From positions 186,001 through 250,000 of the forward strand of contig NZ_LZZS01000033.1 in NCBI RefSeq assembly GCF_014170335.1: DNA of 64,000 bases, given 5' to 3'. A model generated the notes under the pieces. The model made no database searches. It was given only the letters and a program-made list of their open reading frames with translations, and was not told where the DNA came from. The DNA is from Achromobacter sp. UMC46 (lineage in GTDB: Bacteria; Pseudomonadota; Gammaproteobacteria; Burkholderiales; Burkholderiaceae_B). The position numbers and the translations under genes were made by a program. Below, one piece after another: positions 29,791-39,193 of this stretch (positions within the stretch are counted from its first letter, which is position 1; the number at the start of each line of letters is the position of its first letter).

Positions 29791-30705
29791 TCAGGCTTGG
29801 AGCTGGGCCGGCGCGATGGCCGCGCGCGGTTTCCAGATGGTTTGAATGATCGAGCTTAACGCGACCAGCGCGGGCTCGCTAGCGCGCTCATAGGGCAGGA
29901 TGAAGCCCAGCATGGCGTCCACGCGGGCCTGGCCCCATACGATGAAATCGTTGGACGCCGCGCCGGCCAGCGCGGTTTCCTCGCGCAGCAGCGCGCAGCC
30001 CGCCCCCGCGCGCACCAGCGCATCCAGGTTGGCCTGGTCGTCGTGCTGCATGACGATGCGCGGCGACAGGCCGTGGCGTTCGAACATGTCGCGCAGCAGC
30101 AGGTGGGTATGGCAGCCGGACGGGCCGTCCAGCCACGGCAGTTGGGCCACTTCCCGCCAGCCGCCGCGTTTGAGCACCGCAGCGTGTTCTTTGGGCATGG
30201 CGATGCGGTAGCGCACGCTGCGCAGCGGCAGCCACAGCACGCCGCGAGGCGGATTGGCGGCAATGGTCAAGGCGGCCGGCAAGCGCCCGGTGCTGACCTG
30301 TTCGGCGAGCGTAGCGGCCGGCAGGGTCTGGGTCTTCAGTTCCACGAGCGGCAGCCGCTGGTTCACGGCAGAGGCCAATTCGCCCAAACGCAGAAAATCC
30401 GGTTTTTCGCTGGGCACGCCCAGTTCGACCACGCCGTGCAGGCTGCCTTGCAGCTGCTGCGCTTCGGACTTGAGCTGTGCGCCCAGCACCAGTAGCGATT
30501 CCGCCGTGGGCAGCAGCACTTCGCCCGCCTTGGCCAACGCCAGCCGGCCGCCGCTGCGGTCGAACAGCGCTACGCCCAGGCTCTGCTCCAGCGCCTTGAT
30601 CTGGGCGGTGACGGCAGGCTGGGTCAGCGACAGCGCTTCGGCCGCCTTCGTCAGGTTGCCCAGGCGGGCGACCGTGACGAAGGCGCGGATCTGATAGATT
30701 TCCAT
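29791..30705 (-). CDS. LysR-type transcriptional regulator
   Basis: 304-residue LTTR. The N-terminal winged helix (MEIYQIRAFVTVARLGNLTK, ALSLTQPAVTAQIKALEQSL, residues 1-60) is canonical; the effector-binding domain begins near residue 90 (LHGVVELGVPSEKPDFLRLG). It starts 10 nt after the ABC ATPase stop on the same strand, so it is probably the last but one gene of the same transcript and a candidate regulator of that importer. Target and inducer are unknown. Confidence 0.92.
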   Translation of the reverse strand: MEIYQIRAFVTVARLGNLTKAAEALSLTQPAVTAQIKALEQSLGVALFDRSGGRLALAKAGEVLLPTAESLLVLGAQLKSEAQQLQGSLHGVVELGVPSEKPDFLRLGELASAVNQRLPLVELKTQTLPAATLAEQVSTGRLPAALTIAANPPRGVLWLPLRSVRYRIAMPKEHAAVLKRGGWREVAQLPWLDGPSGCHTHLLLRDMFERHGLSPRIVMQHDDQANLDALVRAGAGCALLREETALAGAASNDFIVWGQARVDAMLGFILPYERASEPALVALSSIIQTIWKPRAAIAPAQLQA

Positions 30706-30715
30706 GGCCGCAAGT

Positions 30716-31801
30716 TTAGGCTGCGAGCAGCCGGACCTGGGAGGGTTCCAATCCGATCGACACCGGCGCGCCGGCCGGGAAGGGCGACAGCCCCGCCAGA
30801 TGCGACTGGTCCGCCGTGAGGCGCTGCTCGCCGATCAGCACCTGATAGCGCGTGAATTCGCCCAGGAATTCGCTGCTTTCGACGATGCCCGGCAGCCACA
30901 CATAGCGCGCGTCGCCCAGGCCGTCGGCCATTTCGATCTGCACCGTGTGGGGCCGGAAGCTGGCCGCCAGCCGGGAGGACGCCGGCGCTTCGGCGGTCAA
31001 CGGCAAGTGCAGGTCGCCGATGCCTTCCACCGCCAGCACCACGCTGCCGCTGGTGCGTTCGCGCACATCGCCTTCCAGCACGTTCATCGTGCCCACGAAG
31101 TTGGCCACGAAGCGGTTCACCGGATAGTCGAACAACGTGCTGGGCGCGCCGATCTGCTGCACCACGCCGTGGTCCAGCACCGCCATCCGGTCGGCCGTGG
31201 TCATGGCTTCTTCCTGGTCGTGCGTGACGAAGATGGTGGTGATGCCCAGCCGGCGCTGCAGGCTCAGCAAGTCCTGGCGCATCTGCACGCGCAGCTTCTT
31301 GTCCAGGTTGGACAGCGGTTCATCCAGCAGCAGCACTTGCGGTTCGATGACGATGGTGCGGGCCAGCGCCACGCGCTGCTGCTGGCCGCCCGACAGCTGG
31401 TTGGGACGGCGCTTGCCGTACTGCGACAGGCCGACAAGTTCCAATGCCGCTTCCACCTTGGCGCGGATCTCCGCCTTCGGCAGCTTGCGCTCCACCAGGC
31501 CGAAAGCCACGTTGTCCCACACGGTCATGTGCGGCCACAGCGCGTAGTTCTGGAACACCATGCCGATGTTGCGGTCCCAGGGCGGCGTGCCGGTGATGTC
31601 CTTGCCGTCCACCAGCAACTGGCCCGCGCTGTGGCGGTTGAAGCCGGCGATCAGCCGCAGGAGCGTGGACTTGCCCGATCCCGACGGCCCCAGCAGGGCA
31701 AAGAACTCGCCGGGCTCGATGTTGATGTTCACATCCTTCAGTACTTCCGTCTTGCCGTACGACAGGCGGATGTTGCGGCATTCGACGCTGACTTTCTTCA
31801 T
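30716..31801 (-). CDS. ABC transporter ATP-binding protein (Fe3+/AfuC-PotA type)
   Basis: 361-residue ATPase with Walker A GPSGSGKSTLLRLIAG, Q-loop VFQNYALWPHM, signature [13 protein letters not shown], Walker B VLLLDEPLSNLDKK and H-loop FVTHDQEEAM. The C-terminal ~120 residues form a TOBE-type regulatory domain (GTMNVLEGDVRERTSGSVVL). The start overlaps the permease stop by 4 nt. It energises the importer encoded by the two genes upstream. FbpC/AfuC/PotA/PhnT-like proteins share this layout, so the substrate is open. Confidence 0.93.
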   Translation of the reverse strand: MKKVSVECRNIRLSYGKTEVLKDVNINIEPGEFFALLGPSGSGKSTLLRLIAGFNRHSAGQLLVDGKDITGTPPWDRNIGMVFQNYALWPHMTVWDNVAFGLVERKLPKAEIRAKVEAALELVGLSQYGKRRPNQLSGGQQQRVALARTIVIEPQVLLLDEPLSNLDKKLRVQMRQDLLSLQRRLGITTIFVTHDQEEAMTTADRMAVLDHGVVQQIGAPSTLFDYPVNRFVANFVGTMNVLEGDVRERTSGSVVLAVEGIGDLHLPLTAEAPASSRLAASFRPHTVQIEMADGLGDARYVWLPGIVESSEFLGEFTRYQVLIGEQRLTADQSHLAGLSPFPAGAPVSIGLEPSQVRLLAA

Positions 31802-33510
31802 GCGGATTCCCCTTCATTGCGTGCCGGACGCTGGCGCGACTGCGCGCGCTCCACCAGCAAGTGCGATACATACGTGCCGATGGCCACTGCGACCACCGCC
31901 AGCACGCCCAGCGCGGCGCCCGGGCCTCGGCCCGCCGCGCTCTGCATATAGAGATAGATGCCGTAACTCATGGGCGCCTGACTGTCTTTCGTGACCAGCA
32001 TGATGGTGGCCGACAGCTCCACCGCGGCGGTCACGAAGCTGGTCACGAAGCCCGCCAGCATGCCGCCCGCCATCAACGGGACCACCACGCGCCGGATCGT
32101 GCTCATGCGGGTGGCGCCCAGCGACTGCGCGGCTTCCTCTAGCGAGACGTTGATCTGCTGCAGGGACGCCACGCAGGAACGCAGCGCGTAGGGCAGCCGC
32201 CTGACCGAATACGCGATCATGATGATGATCCACGACGAGGTCAGCAAGGTGCCGGTGCCCGGCAGCTCGATGCCGCGGAAAGTGCGCAAGAAGCCGATGG
32301 CCAGCACGATGCCGGGGATCGCCAGCGCCGCCGAGGCCATGAAGTCCAGCCATTGGCGCGCCGGCAGGCGGGTGCGCAGCATCAGGTAGGCGATAGCGGT
32401 GCCCAGGATCACGTCCACGCCGGCGGCCAGGCCGCAATAGAGCAGGGTGTTGGCGATCATGCCCTGGGACTCGGAGAACACCGCCGAGTAGTGGGCCAGC
32501 GTGTAGCCGTCGGGCAGCGGCGCAAAGCTCCAGACGCTGGCAAGCGACAGCAGCAGCACGCCCATGTGCGGCGACAGCACCAGCAGCAGCACCAGGATGA
32601 TCCACCCGTACGCCAGCACGCTTTCCATCGGCCCCAGCTTGCGCTTCTGGATGCTGTTGCCGCCCTTCTGCAGCGTGGAGTAGTCGCGACCCTTGAGCAC
32701 CCGCGCCGACAGCCACAGCGCCAGGATCGAGAACGCGATCATGATCACGCTGATCACATAGCCCAGCGGGTCCTCCAGCCCGACCTGCGTGATGCGCAGA
32801 TAGGCTTGCGGAGCCAGCATGTTGGTCGTGCCCAGCACCAGCGGCGTGCCCAGGTCGTCGAACACCTTGACGAACACCAGCGACGTGCCGGCCACATAGC
32901 CCGGCAGCGCCAGCGGGAAGATCACGCGGCGGAACAGCCGGAATCCGCGCGAACCCAGGTTGAAGGCCGCTTCCTCCATGGCGCCGTCGATGTTGCGCAG
33001 CGCCACCACCAGGTTCATCAGGATGAACGGGAAGTAGTGCAGCGCCTCCACGAAGATGACGCCGTTCAACCCTTCCATGAACGGGATCGTGAAGCCGAAC
33101 CAGTCGTTCAACAGCAGGTTGACGCTGCCCGAACGGCCGAAGATCAGCTGCATCGCGACCGCGCCCACGAAGGGCGGCATGATCAGCGGCAGCACGCCCA
33201 GCGTCTGGATGATCAGGGCGCCCCGGAATTCGAAGCGCACGGTGAAGTACGCCAGCGGCACGGCGATCAAGGACGCCAGCAGCGCCGACCAGCCCGCCAC
33301 GTAGAGGCTGTTGAAGAAGGCTTCCTTCATCAGCGGCTGGTTGAAGAACGCGCCGAAGTGGCCCATCGTGAAGCTGCCGTCGGCGTTCACGAAGGCGCTG
33401 AAGAACACCGTGCCCACGGGCACGGCCAGGAAAAGCAGCAAGAAGCCGAACACCAGCAGCGCCGTCAATACGGGGCCGGCGGGCAGGCGTGAGTGGCCCG
33501 AAGAATTCAT
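31798..33510 (-). CDS. ABC transporter permease, fused two-domain (FbpB/AfuB type)
   Basis: 570-residue permease with two homologous halves of about six helices each, as in FbpB/SfuB and AfuB. Two EAA loops are visible: MEEAAFNLGSRGFRLFRRVI in the first half and LEEAAQSLGATRMSTIRRVV in the second. It lies 84 nt downstream of the binding-protein gene (a strong hairpin fills the gap) and overlaps the ATPase gene by 4 nt. Confidence 0.93.
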   Translation of the reverse strand: MNSSGHSRLPAGPVLTALLVFGFLLLFLAVPVGTVFFSAFVNADGSFTMGHFGAFFNQPLMKEAFFNSLYVAGWSALLASLIAVPLAYFTVRFEFRGALIIQTLGVLPLIMPPFVGAVAMQLIFGRSGSVNLLLNDWFGFTIPFMEGLNGVIFVEALHYFPFILMNLVVALRNIDGAMEEAAFNLGSRGFRLFRRVIFPLALPGYVAGTSLVFVKVFDDLGTPLVLGTTNMLAPQAYLRITQVGLEDPLGYVISVIMIAFSILALWLSARVLKGRDYSTLQKGGNSIQKRKLGPMESVLAYGWIILVLLLVLSPHMGVLLLSLASVWSFAPLPDGYTLAHYSAVFSESQGMIANTLLYCGLAAGVDVILGTAIAYLMLRTRLPARQWLDFMASAALAIPGIVLAIGFLRTFRGIELPGTGTLLTSSWIIIMIAYSVRRLPYALRSCVASLQQINVSLEEAAQSLGATRMSTIRRVVVPLMAGGMLAGFVTSFVTAAVELSATIMLVTKDSQAPMSYGIYLYMQSAAGRGPGAALGVLAVVAVAIGTYVSHLLVERAQSRQRPARNEGESA

Positions 33511-33544
33511 CGAGATTCCCGAAATCGTTGCCAGGGGACCGCAG

Positions 33545-33580
33545 GCGCTGGGGGACGGGAACGGTCCCGTCCCCCAGCGC
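33545..33580. repeat. Intercistronic 16-bp perfect hairpin in ABC operon
   Basis: GCGCTGGGGGACGGGA (33545-33560) pairs perfectly with TCCCGTCCCCCAGCGC (33565-33580) over the loop ACGG. It stands between the binding-protein gene (stop at 33595) and the permease gene (start 33510). There is no T-run, so it should not stop transcription fully. Hairpins at this position protect the 3' end of abundant binding-protein mRNA, as in malE-malF. Its GGGGGACGGG core also occurs in the REP-like element before dnaX (10735-10744). Confidence 0.85.
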
Positions 33581-33594
33581 CCGCGTCGTGCGGG

Positions 33595-34920
33595 TCAGAG
33601 CGCCGCGGCCTGCTTGGCCAGCTTGACGGCTTCTTCGTAGTTCGCCTTGGACGTGCCGTTCCACTCGCCTTCCAGCTGCGTGATCTGCTGGTTCACGGCG
33701 GCGTCCTTCTTGTTGCCGGCGAAGATGGCCAGGAAGGCCGGGTCGGCGGCTTTCTTGCCGTCGACGAGCGGGGCCCAGGTCAGCTTGCGCGCCTGCGCCA
33801 GCAGCTCGGCGGCGCGGCCGCTCTTGGCCTTGTCGCCCAGCTTGGCTTCAGCGTCGTAGATGGCCTTGGTGGCGGCTTGCAGTTCCTTCAGCCGGAACGT
33901 GACGGTCTGGTCGTACAGCGATTGCACGACGTAGTAGCGCGTCTGCGACAGGTCGGCGTTGAACTGCACCTTACTGCGCTTTGCGATCTCGGCCGGGTCG
34001 GGATAGCCTGCCGGGACCTTGCCGGCCAGCGCGGAGTACGGCAGCACGGGCAACCGCGAAATCTTCGGCTCAAGCAGCAGTTCCTGGCCCGCCTGGCTGA
34101 GCGTGAAGGCGATGAACTTCTTGCCTTCCTCGGTGTTCTTCGCGCCCTCGATCAACGCGATGTTGGCCGGCACGATGGCGGTCTCCGACGGATAGACGAA
34201 TTCCACCGGGAACTTGGAATACTTGCTGGACAGGCCGAAGAAATCGATGACCGGGCCGGCGCCGAACTGGCCGTTGTTCACCCCGTCCGGCACGCCGAAC
34301 GACCGCTCGGTGACGGCGCTGCTGTTGCCGGACATGCGCAGCAGGGTGCTCCAGCCCTCGTCCCAGCCTTCGCCTTGCAGGATGGTCTCGACCGTCAGGT
34401 GCATCGTGCCCGAACGCGATGGCGACGTGATGCCGACGTGACCGAACCATTTGGGCGACAGCAGGTCCTTCCATTCCACCGGCGCGGGAATCTTGTGCGC
34501 CGCGATATAGCGCGTGTTGTAGACGATGCCGTAGCCCGCCAGCGCCTGTCCCAGGTACATGCCGCCCGGGTCGTTGATGGGGTAGTTGCCGATCTTGTCC
34601 GGCACGTCCTTGTTGGCCACATCGGACGACTTGGCCAGCAGCTTGTCGCGGCCCAGCACTTCGAACGCGTCGGGCGCGCTGGCCCAGAACACTTCGGGAC
34701 GCTGGCCCGCAGGCGTTTCGCGCACATAGGCGATGCCCGACACCGTATTCTTGTTCAGGATTTCCAGCGTGATGCCCGGATTGGCCTTTTCGAAGGCGTT
34801 TTTATACGCCTGGGTCAGGTCTTTGGGGAACGACGTGATTACCGTGACGGTGCCGGCCAGGGCCGGTGCCGCGCAGGCGGCCAGCAGCGCCCCTGCAAGG
34901 GCTGTGCGCAATGCATGCAT
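33595..34920 (-). CDS. ABC transporter substrate-binding protein (Fe3+/AfuA-like)
   Basis: 441-residue periplasmic binding protein. A Sec signal peptide is clear (MHALRTALAGALLAACAAPA, cleavage around ALAG), then TVTVITSFPKDLTQAYKNAF, typical of the FutA/AfuA/2-aminoethylphosphonate-binding cluster. It is about 90 residues longer than ferric-ion binding FbpA, with a C-terminal helical extension (YVVQSLYDQTVTFRLKELQA to the end) seen in AfuA-like relatives. First gene of the operon SBP-permease-ATPase-LysR-phosphatase. A sugar phosphate or phosphonate is plausible given the phosphatase in the same transcript, but this is inference. The ribosome site GGAGAC lies inside a short inverted repeat. 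Confidence 0.9.
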   Translation of the reverse strand: MHALRTALAGALLAACAAPALAGTVTVITSFPKDLTQAYKNAFEKANPGITLEILNKNTVSGIAYVRETPAGQRPEVFWASAPDAFEVLGRDKLLAKSSDVANKDVPDKIGNYPINDPGGMYLGQALAGYGIVYNTRYIAAHKIPAPVEWKDLLSPKWFGHVGITSPSRSGTMHLTVETILQGEGWDEGWSTLLRMSGNSSAVTERSFGVPDGVNNGQFGAGPVIDFFGLSSKYSKFPVEFVYPSETAIVPANIALIEGAKNTEEGKKFIAFTLSQAGQELLLEPKISRLPVLPYSALAGKVPAGYPDPAEIAKRSKVQFNADLSQTRYYVVQSLYDQTVTFRLKELQAATKAIYDAEAKLGDKAKSGRAAELLAQARKLTWAPLVDGKKAADPAFLAIFAGNKKDAAVNQQITQLEGEWNGTSKANYEEAVKLAKQAAAL

Positions 34921-34924
34921 GGTT

Positions 34925-34956
34925 TGTCTCCGTGGTTTTAGATTTGTTCGGAGACA
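34925..34956 (-). promoter_or_regulatory. Inverted repeat covering the ribosome site of the AfuA-like gene
   Basis: TGTCTCCG and CGGAGACA (34949-34956 and 34925-34932) form an 8-bp dyad with a 16-nt spacer just before the ATG at 34920. On the minus-strand mRNA the downstream arm contains the Shine-Dalgarno GGAGA, so pairing would hide it. It could equally be an operator. Confidence 0.5.
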
Positions 34957-35044
34957 GTAATGTTTGCCCTGCTACGCGTCCAATCAGAAATTTTGATGCG
35001 CGTCATCAGTGCAGGCGCCTGGATGCCGGCGCCCGCCGGCCACG

Positions 35045-35470
35045 CTATGCGGTCGTGGAGACGCTACCGCCGCTTTGCGAGGCGCGGGCCTGCTGCGCCA
35101 TCACCTGAGCGATCTGCCCCTGGATCTGCACGGCCTGGGCGTTCAGCGCCATGAGCTGTTGCGCCTTCATTTCGTCGGACATCCCACTGGCCTTGACCTT
35201 GGCGATCTGGTCCATGATCCGCTTCAACTGCTTCTGCAGCGCCTTGATCTGGCGCGTGTACTCGTCGTCGTTGTCCGTTTCTTCGCTGGCATTCGCGCCG
35301 GCGACCTTCAGGCCGCCCGGGCTGTTGACGCGGATCTTGCCGTCGGCGCTGAGCGAGCTGGCTTCGCCGCTGGCGTCGGACTTGGCTTCCTTGTTGGCCT
35401 GGATACGTTCGGCCCACAGGTCGGCTAGCGGATTGCTCCGGGAGATGCCGTTGATGGGAGTGGTCGCCAT
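35045..35470 (-). CDS. FlxA-like coiled-coil protein
   Basis: 141 residues from the ATG at 35470 (MATTPINGISRSNPLADLWA); an earlier in-frame start at 35509 adds 13 residues. The N-terminal half is Ser/Ala/Gly-rich and looks unstructured (DASGEASSLSADGKIRVNSP). The C-terminal half is a coiled coil rich in Gln/Lys heptads (YTRQIKALQKQLKRIMDQIA, AQAVQIQGQIAQVMAQQARA). Such a pattern is typical of FlxA-like proteins, first seen in E. coli as a flagellar-class gene. A chemoreceptor gene lies 1.5 kb away, but nothing proves a motility role. Confidence 0.65.
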   Translation of the reverse strand: MATTPINGISRSNPLADLWAERIQANKEAKSDASGEASSLSADGKIRVNSPGGLKVAGANASEETDNDDEYTRQIKALQKQLKRIMDQIAKVKASGMSDEMKAQQLMALNAQAVQIQGQIAQVMAQQARASQSGGSVSTTA

Positions 35471-35608
35471 GTGTGCTCCTGCAGCCAGGTTGGATTTCGG
35501 GGTTTCCACTAATACGGCATTCTGGCGGCGAACTTAAACGTTGCCGCCCCTTCGCGGCCCCATTTACACTGGCGCCCGCTCATACCCAACACCTATTTTG
35601 GGAAACCC

Positions 35609-36931
35609 ATGTCCAATTCCTATTTTCCGCGCTGGCGTCTGGCGGACGACGCCGAACCGGGCGTCATCATCGCGCCCGATGAACGGCTGTCGTGGCCCAA
35701 GAACGTCGCCATGGGCGCGCAGCACGTGGTGGCCATGTTCGGTTCCACCGTGCTTGCGCCCTTGCTGATGGGTTTCGACCCCAACGTCGCCATCCTGATG
35801 TCCGGCATCGGCACGCTGATCTTCTTCCTGTTCGTCGGCGGCCGGGTGCCCAGTTACCTGGGCTCCAGCTTCGCCTTCATCGGCGGCGTGATCGCGGTGA
35901 CCGGCTACGCCGGCGGCGGCGCCAACGCCAATATCGGCGTGGCCCTGGGCGCCATCATCGCCTGCGGCCTGGCCTATACGCTGATCGGCATCATCGTGTG
36001 GATCGTCAACGCGCGCGCCGGCGGGGGCGCCAATTGGATCGACACGCTGATGCCGCCTGTCGTGACGGGCGCGGTCGTGGCCGTGATCGGCCTGAACCTG
36101 GCTCCCATCGCCGCCAAGGGCGCAATGGGCGCCTCGGGCTTCGACACCTTCATGGCTCTGGTGACCATCGTCTGCGTGGGCGGCATCGCCGTCTACACGA
36201 AGGGCATGGTCCAGCGCCTGTTGATCCTGGTCGGGCTGATCCTGGCTTGCGTGGTGTACGCGGTGCTGGCCAATGGCATGGGCATGGGCAAGCCCATCGA
36301 TTTCTCGGGCGTGGCGGCTGCTGCCTGGATCGGCCTGCCGCATTTCGCCGCGCCGGTCTTCAAGGCCGAGGCGATGGGGCTGATCGTGCCGGTCGCCATC
36401 ATCCTGGTGGCTGAAAACCTGGGCCACGTGAAGGCGGTCAGCGCCATGACCGGCCAGGACCTGGACCGCTACCTGGGCCGCGCCTTCGTCGGCGACGGCG
36501 TGGCCACGATGGTCTCGGGCGCCGTGGGCGGCACGGGCGTCACCACCTACGCCGAGAACATCGGCGTGATGGCGGTGACCCGCATCTATTCCACGCTGGT
36601 GTTCGTGGTGGCGGCGCTGATCGCCATCGTGCTGGGCTTTTCGCCCAAGTTCGGCGCGCTGATCCAGACCATTCCGGGGCCGGTCCTGGGCGGCATGTCG
36701 GTCGTGGTGTTCGGCCTGATCGCCATTGCCGGCGCCCGCATCTGGGTCGTCAATCAGGTGGATTTCAGCGACAACCGCAACCTGATCGTGGCGGCGGTCA
36801 CGCTGGTGCTGGGCGCGGGCGACTTCACCATCAAACTGGGCGACTTCATGCTGGGCGGCATCGGCACCGCCACCTTCGGCGCCATCATCCTGTACGCGTT
36901 GCTGCGCCGCAGGAAGCCGGCGGCGGCGTGA
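35609..36931 (+). CDS. Uracil/xanthine-type nucleobase permease (UraA/RutG-like)
   Basis: 440-residue NCS2 (nucleobase:cation symporter-2) permease with about 14 membrane segments. The N-terminus PGVIIAPDERLSWPKNVAMG and the stretches GRVPSYLGSSFAFIGGVIAV, LMPPVVTGAVVAVIGLNLAP and AENLGHVKAVSAMTGQDLDR strongly resemble RutG and UraA. The conserved GGTGVTTYAENIGVMAVTRI includes the substrate-binding Glu. Uracil is the most likely cargo; xanthine cannot be excluded. No rut genes are nearby and it seems monocistronic. Confidence 0.92.
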   Translation: MSNSYFPRWRLADDAEPGVIIAPDERLSWPKNVAMGAQHVVAMFGSTVLAPLLMGFDPNVAILMSGIGTLIFFLFVGGRVPSYLGSSFAFIGGVIAVTGYAGGGANANIGVALGAIIACGLAYTLIGIIVWIVNARAGGGANWIDTLMPPVVTGAVVAVIGLNLAPIAAKGAMGASGFDTFMALVTIVCVGGIAVYTKGMVQRLLILVGLILACVVYAVLANGMGMGKPIDFSGVAAAAWIGLPHFAAPVFKAEAMGLIVPVAIILVAENLGHVKAVSAMTGQDLDRYLGRAFVGDGVATMVSGAVGGTGVTTYAENIGVMAVTRIYSTLVFVVAALIAIVLGFSPKFGALIQTIPGPVLGGMSVVVFGLIAIAGARIWVVNQVDFSDNRNLIVAAVTLVLGAGDFTIKLGDFMLGGIGTATFGAIILYALLRRRKPAAA

Positions 36932-36971
36932 TCCCGGCGGGGCCTGGCCCCGCGCAGGATGGCCGCGGCGG

Positions 36972-38591
36972 CTACGACCTGGACAGCCGTGCCGCCGGTT
37001 TCGCCCCGGACACCCGGGCCGGCGTGGCCTCGATCACCTGACCCGATTGCGTCTTGAACACCGCGGTGGCCTCCGACAGGCGCCGCGCCTGTTCTTCCAT
37101 TGCCGACGCGGCGGCCGACGCCTCCTCCACCAGCGCGGCGTTCTGCTGCGTCACTTCGTCCATCTGCGACACGGCCAGGGTGACCTGGTCGATGCCGCCG
37201 GCCTGCTGGGTCGACGCGGCCGAGATCTCGCCCATGATGTCCGTCACGCGCTGCACCGACGCGACGATCTCTTGCATGGTCTGGCCGGCGGCCGACACCT
37301 GGGCCGAGCCGGCCTTCACCGTGTCCACCGACGCTTCGATCAGGGCCTTGATCTCCTTGGCTGCCTGCGCGGCGCGCTGGGCCAGCGTGCGCACCTCGCC
37401 CGCGACGACGGCGAAGCCCTTGCCCTGTTCGCCGGCGCGGGCCGCTTCCACGGCGGCGTTCAGCGCCAGGATGTTCGTCTGGAAGGCGATGCCGTCGATC
37501 ACCGACACGATGTCGGAGATCTTGCGGGAACTATCCGAAATTCCCTGCATGGTGGCCACCACCTGGCCCACGTTGTCACCGCCGCGCTGCGCGACCTGCA
37601 TGCTGACCGCGGCCAGCTGGTTGGCCTGGGCGGCGTTCTCGGCGTTCTGCTTGACCGTGGCGGCCAGTTCTTCCATCGTCGCGGCGGTTTCCTCCAGGGC
37701 GGCGGCCTGCTCCTCGGTCCGGGTAGACAGGTTGGCGTTGCCCGCGGCGATCTCGGCGGCCCCCACATTGATTTCCTCGACGCCCTGGCGCACCGACACC
37801 ACCGTGCGGGTCAAGCCTTCCTGCATCCGCTTGAGCGAGGCGAACAGGGCGCCGATCTCGTTGTTGGAGCGGGTTTCGATCCGGGTGGTCAGGTCGCCGC
37901 CGGCGATGCGGTCGAAATGCCGGCCGGCATCTTGCAACGGCAGCAGCACGCCACGCCGGATGAAGGTCCAGCACAAGGCCGTCAGCAGCAGGGCGGCCGA
38001 CAGCAGGGCGATGGCCGATATCCTGGCATTGGAGTAGGTGGCTTGCGAACTGGCCAGCACGCCGTCGCTGCGCTCTTGCACACGGGCCAGGAAGGCCTTC
38101 ATGTCCTTGACGAAATTCGCGTCGGCCTGGCGGGTCTTGCCCATGTCCTGCTGGTATTTGGCCGGCGCGCGTTCCTTGATGGCCGCGCTCAGCGTGTCCA
38201 GCAGCGACGCGTATTCGTTGAATCGGCCTTGCAGGACCAGCGCCAGCGCCTGGCCGCGCTCGCTCTTGGGCACCTCCATGTAGCGCGCGAAGCGCTCGCG
38301 GGCCTGGGTCAGCTCGCTGGCGGCTTCCTGTTCCGCCGCCGTGGCGCGTTCGGCGTTGCCGGCCTGCATACCCGCCAGCGCGTCGTCCAGCGCCAGCCGC
38401 GTGCGCAGCAGGGCGCCGTTGGCCTCATAGAGCGGGTCGACCTGGTGCACCGCGACGGTGTTCAGGTCTTCGATTTCGCGGACGCTGTTGTCCGCGTTCA
38501 TCCAACTCAACCCGCAAGCCAGCGCCAGCGCGGTGACAAAGCACGCCAGCACCAGCAGCATGCCCGTACGGACCTTCAATTTTTCCAGCAT
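36972..38591 (-). CDS. Methyl-accepting chemotaxis protein (Tar-like)
   Basis: 539-residue chemoreceptor from the ATG at 38591 ([20 protein letters not shown]), preceded by GAGGAG at good spacing. TM1 is about residues 10-30. A four-helix-bundle periplasmic sensor follows ([20 protein letters not shown]), then TM2 ([21 protein letters not shown]), a HAMP domain ([20 protein letters not shown]) and a cytoplasmic signalling hairpin with the invariant tip [20 protein letters not shown]. The C-terminus ends [16 protein letters not shown] without the NWETF pentapeptide, so CheR/CheB docking must differ from Tar. Ligand unknown. Confidence 0.94.
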   Translation of the reverse strand: MLEKLKVRTGMLLVLACFVTALALACGLSWMNADNSVREIEDLNTVAVHQVDPLYEANGALLRTRLALDDALAGMQAGNAERATAAEQEAASELTQARERFARYMEVPKSERGQALALVLQGRFNEYASLLDTLSAAIKERAPAKYQQDMGKTRQADANFVKDMKAFLARVQERSDGVLASSQATYSNARISAIALLSAALLLTALCWTFIRRGVLLPLQDAGRHFDRIAGGDLTTRIETRSNNEIGALFASLKRMQEGLTRTVVSVRQGVEEINVGAAEIAAGNANLSTRTEEQAAALEETAATMEELAATVKQNAENAAQANQLAAVSMQVAQRGGDNVGQVVATMQGISDSSRKISDIVSVIDGIAFQTNILALNAAVEAARAGEQGKGFAVVAGEVRTLAQRAAQAAKEIKALIEASVDTVKAGSAQVSAAGQTMQEIVASVQRVTDIMGEISAASTQQAGGIDQVTLAVSQMDEVTQQNAALVEEASAAASAMEEQARRLSEATAVFKTQSGQVIEATPARVSGAKPAARLSRS

Positions 38592-39085
38592 GAGAGCTCC
38601 TCTTTCATGAACGCGATCCGCCGCGCGCAGGCGGGCGTTGCCCGCCGGCCTTGCGGCAGAAGGGGTGGACGTCGAGCCGGATGACTGCGATGCGTCCGCC
38701 TGAAACTGCAAGCACGCACAATCAATCATTAACGCGGCAGCATCTGCCGCGTTGCCCGCAACACTTGAATAAAGAGAAGCGCCGGTTACCGCTGTTTGTA
38801 TGTAATTGTTATTAATTTTTCTGCTTGTTAGTTATACCGTCGTTGTCGTTATTTTTCGGCGGTTTTTTTTGTAAACCCAGTATTGGGAATACCAAAAACT
38901 ATCGACAAGTATCTTTTATGCAACGCCCTTGGCGGTGGGCACTGGCGGCGCCAATGAGCGGACCAAAGGATTTTTGGGAAAACCGCCGGTTTTAGCGGGT
39001 TACGGCGGTGAATTGCGCCGAAAAGCACGTTTTCTGGCGCGGCTTGCAATTCCTGTGGACTTTGACCACAATATGACCTTGATTG

Positions 39086-39113
39086 CCCCGGTTCCGACCC
39101 GAGCCGGGGTTTT
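39086..39113 (+). terminator. Terminator-like hairpin 1 in the greA leader
   Basis: CCCCGGTTC (39086-39094) pairs with GAGCCGGGG (39101-39109), with one G-U pair and a 6-nt loop, followed by TTTTGTTTT. It lies about 130 nt before the greA ATG with no gene ahead of it on the same strand for over 2 kb. Confidence 0.7.
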
Positions 39114-39193
39114 GTTTTGGTCGTCCGCGCCGCAGGTCCTGCCCAAAAGGCATCTGGCCGTATGCGCGCGCCCGGGTAACGACCTTCACCGAG

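Noticed and set aside
38592..38930. FliA (sigma28) promoter for the chemoreceptor
   Set aside because: A GCCGAAAA on the minus strand resembles the -10 half, but there is no TAAA at the right spacing and the distance to the gene is about 270 nt.
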